Of a stretch of DNA of 64,000 nt, positions 29,161 to 38,333 are shown one piece after another; positions within the stretch are counted from its first letter, which is position 1; every line of letters starts with the position of its first letter. A program made the translations under genes and the position numbers. The notes under the pieces are model-generated. The model did no database searches and was not told the origin of the DNA. It worked only from the letters and a program-made list of their open reading frames with translations. The stretch covers positions 24,251 to 88,250 of the forward strand of contig JAFVRR010000009.1 in assembly GCA_017504165.1 (NCBI GenBank), written 5' to 3'. This DNA comes from Clostridia bacterium. GTDB taxonomy: Bacteria > Bacillota > Clostridia > Christensenellales > Borkfalkiaceae.

Positions 29161-30531
29161 TTATCTATCTTCTTCTTTTACGTCTACTTTTGTTTCCTTT
29201 GGTTTAATTACAAGTAATAAAATAATTGCAACTAAACAAGCGAAAGAAATGCAGAATAAAATGAATGGGAATACGTTTACTTCAAGCCAATCGCCAAAAC
29301 TTGTTTTGTATGGGCTAGACTTAATTGCTTTAGAAACTTTAATAACTTCAGTATACGCATCTTTAACGTGGTTAACGCCAAATACAGTTACCCTAAGTCT
29401 GTATTCGCCAGTTTTGTCAGGAGTGAATTTTAAAGAGCCGGAACTAAGTTCGTCAATAACTTCCCAATCGCTAGAACTATCTTTTCTATATTCAATTTCG
29501 TATTTTTCACTTAAAATATCGCCGTAAACGTCAACTTTTGGTAAAGTGTATTCAAGGTCAACGAAACCGTTTTCTTGGTAAGTAGAGTTAATTTTAATAG
29601 TTGGTTCTTTGCTATCTAAAGTGAAAGCAAATACAGGAACTTTTAAAGTTTCTACAACCGTTTTACCTGCAATAGAGAATTCTTCGCCGTAGCCTTTAGA
29701 AGAATTATCTTTAACGTAGTACTTTTCATCGTTTTTATTGAAGTAAAGTTCAGTGCCGTCAACCGAGCAAGCGTAGAAACCGTCTTCCTTTTCTTTAAGA
29801 CCGTCAACGGTGATTGCCTTGCCACCGTCGATATTTAAATTGCTTTTTTCGATATCGAATACAACGTAGAATCTATAAGTACCGTAGCCTTTGATAGAAA
29901 TTTTAAGGTCTGCTTTAGACGCGAAGTTACTGCTACTAACAGTATCGCCTACCGTGTAGTAGTAAACGGTTTTTCTAATACTGCCGTATGGGAAGTTTGT
30001 AGAAATAAGTTTTTCTAAACTTGGAACGGTGAAACTGCTTGTACCTGCAGTTAAATCTTCTTTAGCGTTCTTTTCAACTTCTTGTTTATATTCGTTAAGT
30101 TTTGTTTCGTCTAAAATATAATCAAGAGTGATAAATTCTTCAGTATCGCCAACGCTAAAGGTTTCTTCATACTTAGTCGTGCCTTCTTTTTTAGAAATAG
30201 TTACTTTATGAACGCCGTTATTGAAGAAAGTAATAGTAGCGGCATCGTCGCTTGCAGAGAAAGTTGCAGTATAACCGTCAACTACCTTTGCTTCGCCGTC
30301 GTAAACGATAACAGGCGCGCCACCGTCTTTTTCAATTTTAATTTCAACGTCTTTAGAATCTGCGTCTTTAAGTTCAGGAACGCTTTCAACGGAAATTACG
30401 TATTCAGTACCTTTGAATACCTTTTTATATTCGTCTGCTTTAACGCTGTTTGTTGTAAGGTTAACAAACGGCAATACGAAAATAGCGCATAATGCAAATA
30501 CGATTAGTTTTTTAACGCTGTTTTTTATCAT
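29161..30531 (-). CDS. Secreted membrane-anchored protein, Ig-like domains
   Basis: 456 residues. A signal peptide (about 1-32, cleaved near VKADEY) leads to ~390 extracellular residues with β-rich, Ig-like stretches, for example NGVHKVTISKKEGT and TGEYRLRVTVFG at 380-395. A single C-terminal membrane segment (FPFILFCISFACLVAIILLL) is followed by a charged tail, so it is a type I membrane protein. I do not recognise a named family. The last ~100 residues resemble a fibronectin-like module (inference). Monocistronic with its own promoter and terminator. Confidence 0.7.
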   Translation of the reverse strand: MIKNSVKKLIVFALCAIFVLPFVNLTTNSVKADEYKKVFKGTEYVISVESVPELKDADSKDVEIKIEKDGGAPVIVYDGEAKVVDGYTATFSASDDAATITFFNNGVHKVTISKKEGTTKYEETFSVGDTEEFITLDYILDETKLNEYKQEVEKNAKEDLTAGTSSFTVPSLEKLISTNFPYGSIRKTVYYYTVGDTVSSSNFASKADLKISIKGYGTYRFYVVFDIEKSNLNIDGGKAITVDGLKEKEDGFYACSVDGTELYFNKNDEKYYVKDNSSKGYGEEFSIAGKTVVETLKVPVFAFTLDSKEPTIKINSTYQENGFVDLEYTLPKVDVYGDILSEKYEIEYRKDSSSDWEVIDELSSGSLKFTPDKTGEYRLRVTVFGVNHVKDAYTEVIKVSKAIKSSPYKTSFGDWLEVNVFPFILFCISFACLVAIILLLVIKPKETKVDVKEEDR

Positions 30532-30605
30532 TTTTAACTCCTAAATATAATTGAGTATTAAAATTTTAAATACTAATACCCATAATAAATCACTATACTT
30601 TTTAT

Positions 30606-30634
30606 ATTTTACTTTAAAATATTGTTTTTGTCAA
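30606..30634 (-). promoter_or_regulatory. Promoter of the membrane-protein gene
   Basis: Minus strand TTGACA (30629-30634), 17-nt spacer, TAAAAT (30606-30611), followed by an AGGAG site before the ATG at 30531. Confidence 0.75.
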
Positions 30635-30727
30635 TAACATTAAATAAAATACTAAATAGAATATTTAACTTTTTTATCAAATTTTTGATTTTTTACGTAT
30701 AATGTAAGGTAAACGACTGAATATAAT

Positions 30728-31267
30728 ATGAAAACGATTATTTTATTTACGACTGCATTGTCAGTCAGTTTAGATTCGTTTTTTTGCGGACTTTCAATGT
30801 CAGTCAAGACAACTAAAAATTTTAAATTCCTTTTAGGAATTTCATTTTCCGTATTTTTACTTTGCATTTTGGGTAGTTTGTTTGGCGCAAGTTTATACAC
30901 CGCGCTATCTAGTTTTTCTGAAATTGTCGGCGGAAGTATACTAATTATTATATCCGTTTTCGGCTTTTTAGAAAACTTAAAAGAAAAAACCACCCCAATA
31001 AACACAAAAGACAATATCTTTTTAGAAAGCGTAATTATAGGCTTTGCCATAGGTCTTGACGGCGCGGTGGGTTGTCTATCCCTTTCCCTTATGGGATATA
31101 ATAGCCTATTAGTGCCAATTTTAATCACTTTCGTTCACGTTTTGCTTATGAATTTGGCAATTTTAATTTCCAAAAGCAAACTTTCTAAATTTTTAAAAAA
31201 ATTTAGTTTTACCCCGCCTTTAATACTATTTTTACTTGGCTTATTTAAACTTATTTTTTCAATTTAA
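30728..31267 (+). CDS. MntP/YtaF-like membrane transporter
   Basis: 179 residues with about five or six hydrophobic segments. The duplicated acidic motif is visible: LDSFFCGLSMSV near 15-26, and IGLDGAVGCLSLSLMGYN near 115-132. This pattern is typical of the MntP manganese-efflux and YtaF sporulation-membrane families. The second motif looks more YtaF-like. Substrate not proven. TATAAT at 30698-30703 is a possible -10, with a poor -35, and no good Shine-Dalgarno is seen. Flanked downstream by a strong bidirectional terminator. Confidence 0.75.
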   Translation: MKTIILFTTALSVSLDSFFCGLSMSVKTTKNFKFLLGISFSVFLLCILGSLFGASLYTALSSFSEIVGGSILIIISVFGFLENLKEKTTPINTKDNIFLESVIIGFAIGLDGAVGCLSLSLMGYNSLLVPILITFVHVLLMNLAILISKSKLSKFLKKFSFTPPLILFLLGLFKLIFSI

Positions 31268-31293
31268 AACACTTGTGCGGTTGCACAAGTGTT
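31268..31293. terminator. Bidirectional terminator
   Basis: Stem AACACTTGTGC / GCACAAGTGTT with AAAA on one side and ATTTTA on the other, between two converging genes. Confidence 0.8.
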
Positions 31294-31300
31294 ATTTTAA

Positions 31301-32002
31301 TTATAAAGTTGGTTTAAGCGATACCGAAGTATCAAAAAGTTTCCAAGGGCTATTGTCCTTTGGTGGTTCGGCTTTAAAGGTTAACCTTTCCTTTGTGACA
31401 GGGTGAGTAAAGGATAAAGAAGTTGCCCAAAGCGCTAAATTGCCCTTAACCGCATTTTCGCCACCGTAGCGCATATCGCCGTATACAGGGTAACCTAAAT
31501 TAGACGTTTGCACGCGAATTTGGTGAGTTCTACCCGTGTGAAGTTTAATTTCAGTAAATGATAAATTGTGGTTTTCTTCTAAAACCTTATATTCAAGTTC
31601 GGCAAACTTTGCACCCTTTACCGTTTGACCGCAAACGTAAACCATATTATTTATAGGGTTTTTCTTTAAATAATTTGTAACAGTTTGCTCTTTTTTAGGC
31701 AAAATACCAACTAAAACGGCATAATAAATCTTTTGGAAATCGCCGTTTTTCATTTGTTCTGAAAGGCGTGCGGCGGCTTTAGACGTTTTGGCAAATACCA
31801 TAACGCCACCAGTTGGTCTATCAAGCCTATGAACAAGACCTAAATAGACGTTGCCAGGCTTTTCATCCCTTACTTTTATGTAGTTTTTAATAATAGTAAG
31901 CATATCTAAATCTTTCGATTCATCTTCGCAAGAAGGTACGCTTTGAGGTTTTAATACCACTATTATATGGTTGTCTTCATATAAAATTATAGGTTCTTCC
32001 AT
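31301..32002 (-). CDS. RluA-family pseudouridine synthase
   Basis: 233 residues from the ATG at 32002 (AAAGGGTG just upstream), preferred to the GTG at 32011. LVHRLDRPTGGVMVFAK holds the catalytic Asp, and HTGRTHQIRVQ is also typical. It converts uridine to pseudouridine in rRNA or tRNA; the target position cannot be read. It follows the methyltransferase by 13 nt, suggesting an RNA-modification pair downstream of ileS. Confidence 0.9.
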   Translation of the reverse strand: MEEPIILYEDNHIIVVLKPQSVPSCEDESKDLDMLTIIKNYIKVRDEKPGNVYLGLVHRLDRPTGGVMVFAKTSKAAARLSEQMKNGDFQKIYYAVLVGILPKKEQTVTNYLKKNPINNMVYVCGQTVKGAKFAELEYKVLEENHNLSFTEIKLHTGRTHQIRVQTSNLGYPVYGDMRYGGENAVKGNLALWATSLSFTHPVTKERLTFKAEPPKDNSPWKLFDTSVSLKPTL

Positions 32003-32015
32003 AAAATTCACCCTT

Positions 32016-32876
32016 TTAGTTTTCCGTCCAAATACCAGAGCATCCGCAAGGAAGGGCTATGCCTTCGTTCGTTGGGAGCCCAACTTCGTACGCGTCGATT
32101 TTACCGCCGTAATCTTTCATATTAAGCGTTAAAATGTTCTTTATTACTTGGGGTTGTAACCCTGTCGTGTAACTGTTAATTAAGAAAAATAACGGATTAT
32201 CAGAAAGTACGCCCGTGCAAGTTTTAACAAGGTTAAAAAGTTCGTGTTCAATCTTCCACGTTTCGCCGTTAGGACCACGACCAAAAGACGGTGGGTCCAT
32301 TATAATAGCGTCATACTTTTTACCACGCCTAATTTCGCGTTGAACGAATTTTAAACAGTCGTCAATGATAAACCTTACCTTTCCTTCCCCAACTTTAGAT
32401 AGTCGGCAGTTTTCCCCCGCCCTTTCTACCATACCTTTAGCGGCGTCAACGTGGCAAACTGACGCGCCCGCCTTTAAGCAAGCAACCGTTGCCCCACCCG
32501 TATAGGCAAATAAGTTAAGTACGTTTATAGGTCTATTCGCATTTTTAATAAGGTCGGTCATTTTGTCCCAGTTGGCGGCTTGCTCTGGAAATAAGCCGGT
32601 ATGTTTAAAGCCCATAGGTTTAATTAAAAACTTAAGTTCTTTATACTCTACAATCCAACTTTCAGGAAAATCTTTAAGTTTTTCCCATCTACCGCCACCC
32701 GTTTCACTGCGGACGTATCTTGCGTTTAAGCCTTTATATTTATTTAGTTTTTCCTGCTCGGGCCAAATTACTTGCGGGTCGGGGCGAAGTAAAACTACGT
32801 CTTTCCATCTTTCTAGTTTATACCCGTCGCCCGTCGCAATTATTTCGTAATCTACCCAATTTTTAGCAAGTTCCAT
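32016..32876 (-). CDS. Class I SAM-dependent rRNA methyltransferase
   Basis: 286 residues. The SAM site is VLNLFAYTGGATVACLKAG; the acidic VDAAKGMVE and catalytic DAIIMDPPSFGRG (DPPSF) mark the RlmI/RlmK-like large-subunit methyltransferase group. It lacks the N-terminal PUA domain of RlmI, so its target is open. The stop of ileS overlaps its start by 1 nt, giving the transcript ileS-methyltransferase-pseudouridine synthase. Confidence 0.85.
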   Translation of the reverse strand: MELAKNWVDYEIIATGDGYKLERWKDVVLLRPDPQVIWPEQEKLNKYKGLNARYVRSETGGGRWEKLKDFPESWIVEYKELKFLIKPMGFKHTGLFPEQAANWDKMTDLIKNANRPINVLNLFAYTGGATVACLKAGASVCHVDAAKGMVERAGENCRLSKVGEGKVRFIIDDCLKFVQREIRRGKKYDAIIMDPPSFGRGPNGETWKIEHELFNLVKTCTGVLSDNPLFFLINSYTTGLQPQVIKNILTLNMKDYGGKIDAYEVGLPTNEGIALPCGCSGIWTEN

Positions 32877-35800
32877 TACGCTTTTTCTACTCCGATATTA
32901 ACTTTTTCGCCTGCGATATCCCATTCTTTAATATAACCGCTAAGGTTTTCAGTTTCAACGATATTATCTGCAAGAACGCCCTCTTTAATCTTGTCGGCAT
33001 TTTTAGCGATAACCGCTTTAGCATTGCCTTCAGCGTTATAGTAAATAACTATTCTATCAGTAACTTCAAAGCCCGCCTCTTTACGCATAGTTTGGATTTT
33101 AGAAACGATTTCACGCTCGATACCCTCTTCAAAGAGTTCGTTTGTGATATTAGTATCAAGAACAACCGTTACGCCGTTATCACTAGCGGATACGAAACCT
33201 TCCATAGACTCTGAAGAGATAAGTAAATCGTCGATAGTAAATTCAATATCGCTACCGCCAAGGTTAACGGTGTAAACCTTACCCGCTTTAACCGTTGCAA
33301 CCACTTCGCTAGCGTCGCAAGTTTCAAGGAAGTTTCTAATAAGTCCGAGTTTTGCGCCGTATTTAGGGCCTAAAGTTTTAAGTTGTGGTTTTAACTTATA
33401 TGAAATAAATCCGCCTGCGTCTTTTAAAAGTTCTATGTCTTTAACGTTAAGTTCGTCTCTAGCGATTGATAAAAGTTCTTCGCTAAAGTCCGCCTTTCTT
33501 TCAGTTGCAACGAATACTTTTGCAAGTGGTTGACGGTTTTTAATGTTAGAAGTGTTACGGCATTGACGGCCAAGTACTACGATATCGAGAACGATTGCCA
33601 TACCGTCTTCAAGTTTTTTATCTATCATAGACGCATCTGAAACAGGGAATGAGCAAAGGTGAACGGATTTTGGCGCGTCTTTATAGAAGTTAGGAACAAG
33701 GTTAAGGTACATACTTTCTGCCATAAACGGTACGTATGGAGCGGAAAGTTTAGCAAGCGTTAATAAAACGGTGTATAAAGTAGTGTATGCAGCCGCCTTA
33801 TCATCAGTCATTTCCTTGCCCCAGTATCTTTCTCTACCACGGCGAATGTACCAGTTAGATAAATCGTCAACGTATTCTTGTAACATTCTAGAAGTTTCAA
33901 AAATTTGATAGTTATCTAAGCCTTTATCAATGTTGTCGATTAAAGTGTTAAGTTTAGAAAGCGCCCACTTATCCATAAGTGAAAGTTTGCACTTTTTAAT
34001 ATCGTACTTGCTTGGGTCGTATCCGTCAATTTCCGCGTATAATACGAAGAATGCGTAAGCATTCCATAAAGTACCCATAAATTTACGTTGCGCTTCAGAA
34101 ACTGCTTCAGGATAGAACCTTGATGGTAACCATGGAGAAGAGCCCGTGTAGAAATACCATCTAACGGCGTCCGCACCTTGCTTGTCAAGTACCGTCCAAG
34201 GATCGACTACGTTGCCGATATGTTTAGACATTTTAAGACCGTTTTTATCGTTAACGTGACCTAAAACTATACAGTTCTTAAATGGCGATTTGCCAAAGAG
34301 TAAGGTTGAAATAACTAAAAGAGTATAGAACCAACCACGCGTTTGGTCAATCGCTTCACTAATGAAGTCTGCAGGGAATTGAGTTTCAAAAAGTTCTTTA
34401 TTCTCAAACGGATAGTGAAGTTGAGCAAACGGCATCGAGCCAGAGTCAAACCAGCAGTCGATAACGTCTTTAACCCTTGTCATTGTGCCACCGCATTCAC
34501 ATTTAAACGAAGGTTCGTCAATGTATGGACGGTGAAGTTCAATATCCCCTTCAATTCCGCAAAGGTCTTTAAGTTCTTGTTTAGAGCCGATTACGTGTAC
34601 TTTACCGCACTTATCGCAAGTCCAAACAGGGAGCGGAGTACCCCAATATCTCTCTCTTGATAAACCCCAGTCGATAACGTTTTCAAGGAAGTTGCCCATT
34701 CTACCCGTTTTGATAGTTTCAGGCATCCAGTTAACCGAATAGTTAGAGGCTAAAAGTTCTTCTTTAATCGCAGTAGTTTTAACAAACCAACTACTTCTAG
34801 CATAGTAGATTAAAGGAGTATTACAACGCCAGCAGAATGGATAACTGTGTGTAAATTCCGCAACTTTGAACATTAAACCGCGTTTATCTAAGTCTTCAAT
34901 AATAAGTTTATCGGCATCTTTAACGAAAACGCCTGCAAAAGCACCGCATTCTTCAGTCATTTTACCGCGAGCGTCTACAAGGTTAACGAAAGACACGTCG
35001 TAGTTTCCGCAAACCCTAGAGTCGTCTTCACCAAACGCAGGCGCGTTGTGTACGATACCCGTACCATCTTCCATAGTAACGTAGTCGTCAAGAACGCAAA
35101 TATACGCTTTTTTGTTAGGCTCTAACTTAGCGAAAGAGTAAAGTGGTTCGTATTCGGCGTATTCGTATTCACGACCTAGTTTAACGTCAATCACTTCGTA
35201 GTTTTCAAAGAGTTTAGCAACTAATTTTTCTGCTAAAATATAAACTGCGCCGTCTTCCGCTTTAATTTTAGCGTAGTTTTCTTTACCGTTAAAGCAAAGC
35301 GCTACGTTAGATGGTAAAGTCCAAGGCGTAGTCGTCCACGCTAAGAAATATTCGTTTTCTTTGCCCTTTACTTTAAATTTAACGAATACTGATTTTTCAG
35401 TAACGTCTTTATAGCCTTGCGCTACTTCGTGCGAAGAAAGAGCAGTACCACATCTTGGGCAGTATGGAACGATTTTATGACCTTTATAGAGTAAACCTTT
35501 CTTCCAAATTTCTTTTAAAGCCCACCATTCAGATTCAATATAATCGTCGTGATAAGTAACGTATGGGTTATCCATATCGCACCAGTAACCTAAGCGGTCA
35601 CTCATTTCCTTCCATTCGGTAGTGTATTTGAATACGGAATTTTTACATTGTTTAATAAATGGTTCAATACCGTATTTTTCAATATCTTGCTTACCGTCAA
35701 GACCAAGTTTCTTTTCAATTTCAAGTTCAACCGGAAGGCCGTGAGTATCCCAGCCCGCTTTTCTTAAAACGTGCTTACCTTTCATAGTTTGATATCTAGG

Positions 35801-36004
35801 AATGATATCTTTCATAACACGGGTTAAAACGTGACCTATGTGCGGTTTACCGTTCGCAGTCGGTGGACCGTCGTAAAAGCAAAACTCTTCGTTGCCCTCG
35901 TTTTTCTTAATACTTTCTTCAAAAATTTTGTTTTCTTCCCAAAATTTTATAATCTCTTTTTCCCTTTCAAGAAAGTTAAGATTGGTATCAACTTTTTTAT
36001 ACAT
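32876..36004 (-). CDS. ileS: Isoleucyl-tRNA synthetase, type 2
   Basis: 1042 residues. Class I signatures: HIGH as KPHIGHVLTRVMKD and KMSKS as GLKMSKHIGN. The N-terminal FYDGPPTANGKPHIGH, and overall length with a long C-terminal region, match the eukaryote-like IleS2 clade, often less mupirocin-sensitive (family knowledge, not tested). Zinc-binding CDKCGKV and CECGG lie near 470-520. It charges tRNA-Ile and is controlled by the Ile T-box at 36.3-36.5 kb. AGGAG precedes the ATG. Confidence 0.96.
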   Translation of the reverse strand: MYKKVDTNLNFLEREKEIIKFWEENKIFEESIKKNEGNEEFCFYDGPPTANGKPHIGHVLTRVMKDIIPRYQTMKGKHVLRKAGWDTHGLPVELEIEKKLGLDGKQDIEKYGIEPFIKQCKNSVFKYTTEWKEMSDRLGYWCDMDNPYVTYHDDYIESEWWALKEIWKKGLLYKGHKIVPYCPRCGTALSSHEVAQGYKDVTEKSVFVKFKVKGKENEYFLAWTTTPWTLPSNVALCFNGKENYAKIKAEDGAVYILAEKLVAKLFENYEVIDVKLGREYEYAEYEPLYSFAKLEPNKKAYICVLDDYVTMEDGTGIVHNAPAFGEDDSRVCGNYDVSFVNLVDARGKMTEECGAFAGVFVKDADKLIIEDLDKRGLMFKVAEFTHSYPFCWRCNTPLIYYARSSWFVKTTAIKEELLASNYSVNWMPETIKTGRMGNFLENVIDWGLSRERYWGTPLPVWTCDKCGKVHVIGSKQELKDLCGIEGDIELHRPYIDEPSFKCECGGTMTRVKDVIDCWFDSGSMPFAQLHYPFENKELFETQFPADFISEAIDQTRGWFYTLLVISTLLFGKSPFKNCIVLGHVNDKNGLKMSKHIGNVVDPWTVLDKQGADAVRWYFYTGSSPWLPSRFYPEAVSEAQRKFMGTLWNAYAFFVLYAEIDGYDPSKYDIKKCKLSLMDKWALSKLNTLIDNIDKGLDNYQIFETSRMLQEYVDDLSNWYIRRGRERYWGKEMTDDKAAAYTTLYTVLLTLAKLSAPYVPFMAESMYLNLVPNFYKDAPKSVHLCSFPVSDASMIDKKLEDGMAIVLDIVVLGRQCRNTSNIKNRQPLAKVFVATERKADFSEELLSIARDELNVKDIELLKDAGGFISYKLKPQLKTLGPKYGAKLGLIRNFLETCDASEVVATVKAGKVYTVNLGGSDIEFTIDDLLISSESMEGFVSASDNGVTVVLDTNITNELFEEGIEREIVSKIQTMRKEAGFEVTDRIVIYYNAEGNAKAVIAKNADKIKEGVLADNIVETENLSGYIKEWDIAGEKVNIGVEKA

Positions 36005-36099
36005 AATTTATCTCCTTTAAAACGCATTTAGCGCCTTAACATTATTAACTATTTTAAATACATTTCTTGCTTGCTTTTCACAAGTATTATTACTAAACG

Positions 36100-36250
36100 T
36101 ATCTTGCTACGAAATAAAAGCGGTTAGTTTTAAATAAGACTTGGCAAATACAAGCAAGGCACGGCTTGACCACGAAGACAAGAGTATACATCTTGCCGAG
36201 TGGTAAAGACGTGATTTGCGCAGTATTTCACAAGTATTATTACTAAACGA
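36100..36250 (+). repeat. Divergent palindromic element with duplicated flank
   Basis: Outer arms ACTTGgcAAATAC / GTATTTcaCAAGT enclose CAAGGCACGG and a hairpin CAAGA / TCTTG with CCAC/GTGG, like the other elements in shape but not in sequence. A 24-base direct repeat (36076-36099 and 36226-36249) flanks it. Located in the ileS 5' UTR. Confidence 0.55.
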
Positions 36251-36271
36251 TTTTACGTAGTAGCAATATAA

Positions 36272-36500
36272 AATAAAAAACGGCTATTCGTTATAGAAGA
36301 CGAATAAACCGCGGTACCACTTCAATTGCAAATATAAAATTTGCCTGCTTTTAACTTTAACGCAAGTTTTACGGCAACGCTTACTGTTAGTTCGGCATTA
36401 CGGCTACGAAGTGATATGGGGTTTTATAAAGCGTGCCGTTTTCAGCCAAGACGCGCACTCTCTTTCGCTTTATTTTGTAAAAAGCCAAGTCTTCGATTAT
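36272..36500 (-). ncRNA. T-box leader of ileS
   Basis: T-box GAAGTGGTACCGCGG (36309-36323), stem I with AGAGAGTGCGCG, specifier region CCATATCACTTCG giving ATC (Ile; 36413-36415), and terminator CGGCTATTCG / CGAATAAACCG (36281-36311) with minus-strand T-run. Matches the identity of the downstream gene. Confidence 0.93.
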
Positions 36501-36526
36501 CGCTTTTAGTATTATTTTGTTTTATA

Positions 36527-37210
36527 TTAGTAAGTAAATTTGTCTTTACTTGTGGTTCTTTTTAAAATTTTTAAAACCGCTTTCAAACTTTTGTCCATAT
36601 CTTTTAACAGGACGTATTCTTCCGTTGTGTGCATATTGTAATACCCACAAGAAAGATTTACCGCACCACAGTTAAAGAATGGAGCAATTATTGAAATATC
36701 CGACGCCGTGCCCGTATTAAACTTGAAAAACTTTTTAGTGATAAAATCAATAAAACTTTGATTTTTGCAACCGTAAAAAACAGCGTCGTTAGAATTTTTT
36801 CTATCAAGTTCTAAAATATAATTATACGATAAATTTTCCGCATCTTTAGTTTTAACGAATTTTTTAGCGCCAATTTCGCCAAGTTCTTCATCTTCAAAAA
36901 AGATAACGGAACATTTATATTTTTTAATAATTTCTAAAATCATATAAACGCCACATCTATCGTCACCACCTATACCTTCGGGTGAAGACACAGCGCCTAA
37001 CTTTTTATCGTAAATAAATTGTGAAGGCAAATTTTCGTGAACGGTATCTAAATGCGCCGTTAAAAGCACGGGGAAATCACCCTTTGCAAGAACGTAGCCA
37101 TCGCCAACGACAACGCCACTATAACTATTAGACAATTCGTCTATAACAAACTGTTTAAGTTCTTCTTGGCTTTTTTTGCAAATTTCTAAAAAACTAGCGT
37201 GTTTTTTCAT
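36527..37210 (-). CDS. Compact M20/M42-like zinc peptidase
   Basis: 227 residues, shorter than the usual 350-400. A complete two-metal site is visible: TAHLDTVHE (His, Asp), GGDDRCGVYM (bridging Asp), EDEELGEIGA (Glu-Glu), LELDR (Asp) and the last NMHTTEEYV (His). It appears to lack the dimerisation/lid domain of M20 enzymes. An aminopeptidase or dipeptidase role is expected. Substrate unknown. Its 3' end lies right before the ileS leader; no terminator is evident between them. Confidence 0.75.
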   Translation of the reverse strand: MKKHASFLEICKKSQEELKQFVIDELSNSYSGVVVGDGYVLAKGDFPVLLTAHLDTVHENLPSQFIYDKKLGAVSSPEGIGGDDRCGVYMILEIIKKYKCSVIFFEDEELGEIGAKKFVKTKDAENLSYNYILELDRKNSNDAVFYGCKNQSFIDFITKKFFKFNTGTASDISIIAPFFNCGAVNLSCGYYNMHTTEEYVLLKDMDKSLKAVLKILKRTTSKDKFTY

Positions 37211-37322
37211 AACTAACCTACTGGCAATTTAATTATACGTTAAATTAAATAAGGTATTTTGATATATTTTAGCAAATATTTTACTTTAAGTAAAGCAATT
37301 TACCTAATTTTATTTTAAATGC

Positions 37323-37351
37323 TTGATAATTTTGCAAATTTAGTATACAAT
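37323..37351 (+). promoter_or_regulatory. Promoter of the SRP RNA
   Basis: -35 TTGATA (37323-37328), 17-nt spacer, -10 TACAAT (37346-37351); start ~37358 at the RNA's first G. Confidence 0.8.
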
Positions 37352-37357
37352 AATATA

Positions 37358-37630
37358 GCCGTGATAGACGGGGAGTTAGCGGTGCCCTGTAACTTGCAAT
37401 CCGCTATAGCAAGGTTGAACACCCTTCGAGGTAAGGTTTATGGAAGGCAGTCGGTGACAAGTGGCGTTGATGGCAAGGTCTTATGCAACGCTGAACTGTG
37501 AACCGTGTCAGGATAGGAATATAGCAGCACTAAGCGGACCTTGGCGTGTGCCATAAGGTAGCTTTGGCGGAGCAAACTATCACCATAACGCTTCGGTAAT
37601 CATTATCGGAAAGGGCTCACGGTTTATCCT
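37358..37630 (+). ncRNA. ffs: Signal recognition particle RNA, large Bacillus-type
   Basis: About 270 nt. The 5' Alu domain reads GGGGAGTTAGCGGTGCCCTG, then AATCCGCTATAGC; the central/S domain has GTGTCAGG..GGAA..AGCAGC-like bases (37508-37545) for Ffh binding; the 3' end CTATCACC / CACGG pairs with the 5' GCCGTGATAG. With Ffh and FtsY it targets ribosomes to the membrane. Ends ahead of a terminator. Confidence 0.92.
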
Positions 37631-37635
37631 AAAAA

Positions 37636-37672
37636 GGCAAGGTTTTAGATACGCTCTAAAACCTATTTTTAT
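37636..37672 (+). terminator. Terminator of the SRP RNA
   Basis: Stem AGGTTTTAGA / TCTAAAACCT followed by ATTTTTAT. It ends within a few nt of the next ATG. Confidence 0.8.
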
Positions 37673-37676
37673 AAAT

Positions 37677-38330
37677 ATGATTAAAGATAATTTACAATTA
37701 ATTTTAAACGAAATAAAAAGCGGAAACAATTTGGGCGAATCGGTTACTTTAGTCGGCGCAACAAAATTCGTACCGGTTGAAAATATCAATATTGCAATTG
37801 ATAACGGCCTTAACGATATAGGCGAAAACAAAGCGCAAGAGTTTAGGGATAAATTCGACTTAGTTCACAAGGTAAACTACCACTTTTTTGGAAGACTTCA
37901 GTCTAATAAAATTAAATATTTAATAGGCAAAGTTTATTTAATACATAGCGTTGACAGTTTAAAACTACTTGAAGAAATTAACCGCCAAAGCGAAAACGTC
38001 AACACCGTAACTAACGTTTTATTAGAACTCAATTTAGGCGAAGAACAAAAAGGCGGTTTTAACTTTAACGAAGTTGACGATGCGCTTAAATTTGCAAGCG
38101 ATTTAAAAGCGGTTAAAGTTTTAGGATTTATGGCAATGCTCCCAGATAGTCAAGACGAAGTTTTACTTGAAAATAAAGCCAAATTAGTCCGCAAAATTTA
38201 CGATAACTACAAAGATATTTACAATTTTAAGTATTTGTCTATGGGTATGAGTAACGACTATAAATTAGCAATAAAAAACGGCTCTAATATGATAAGGGTT
38301 GGCAGTAAAATTTTTGGTAAAAGGCAGTAA
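37677..38330 (+). CDS. YggS/PROSC-family PLP-binding protein
   Basis: 217 residues. VTLVGATKFVP has the PLP lysine, IGENKAQEF and HFFGRLQSNKIKYL follow, and YLSMGMSNDYKLAIKNGSNMIRVGSKIFG is the family's C-terminal signature. Members buffer PLP and affect amino-acid homeostasis; no enzymatic reaction is known. The ATG lies 5-9 nt after the SRP RNA terminator with no Shine-Dalgarno, so its expression is odd. It is followed by sepF, the same pair as ylmE-sepF in Gram-positives. Confidence 0.92.
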   Translation: MIKDNLQLILNEIKSGNNLGESVTLVGATKFVPVENINIAIDNGLNDIGENKAQEFRDKFDLVHKVNYHFFGRLQSNKIKYLIGKVYLIHSVDSLKLLEEINRQSENVNTVTNVLLELNLGEEQKGGFNFNEVDDALKFASDLKAVKVLGFMAMLPDSQDEVLLENKAKLVRKIYDNYKDIYNFKYLSMGMSNDYKLAIKNGSNMIRVGSKIFGKRQ

Positions 38331-38333
38331 AAT

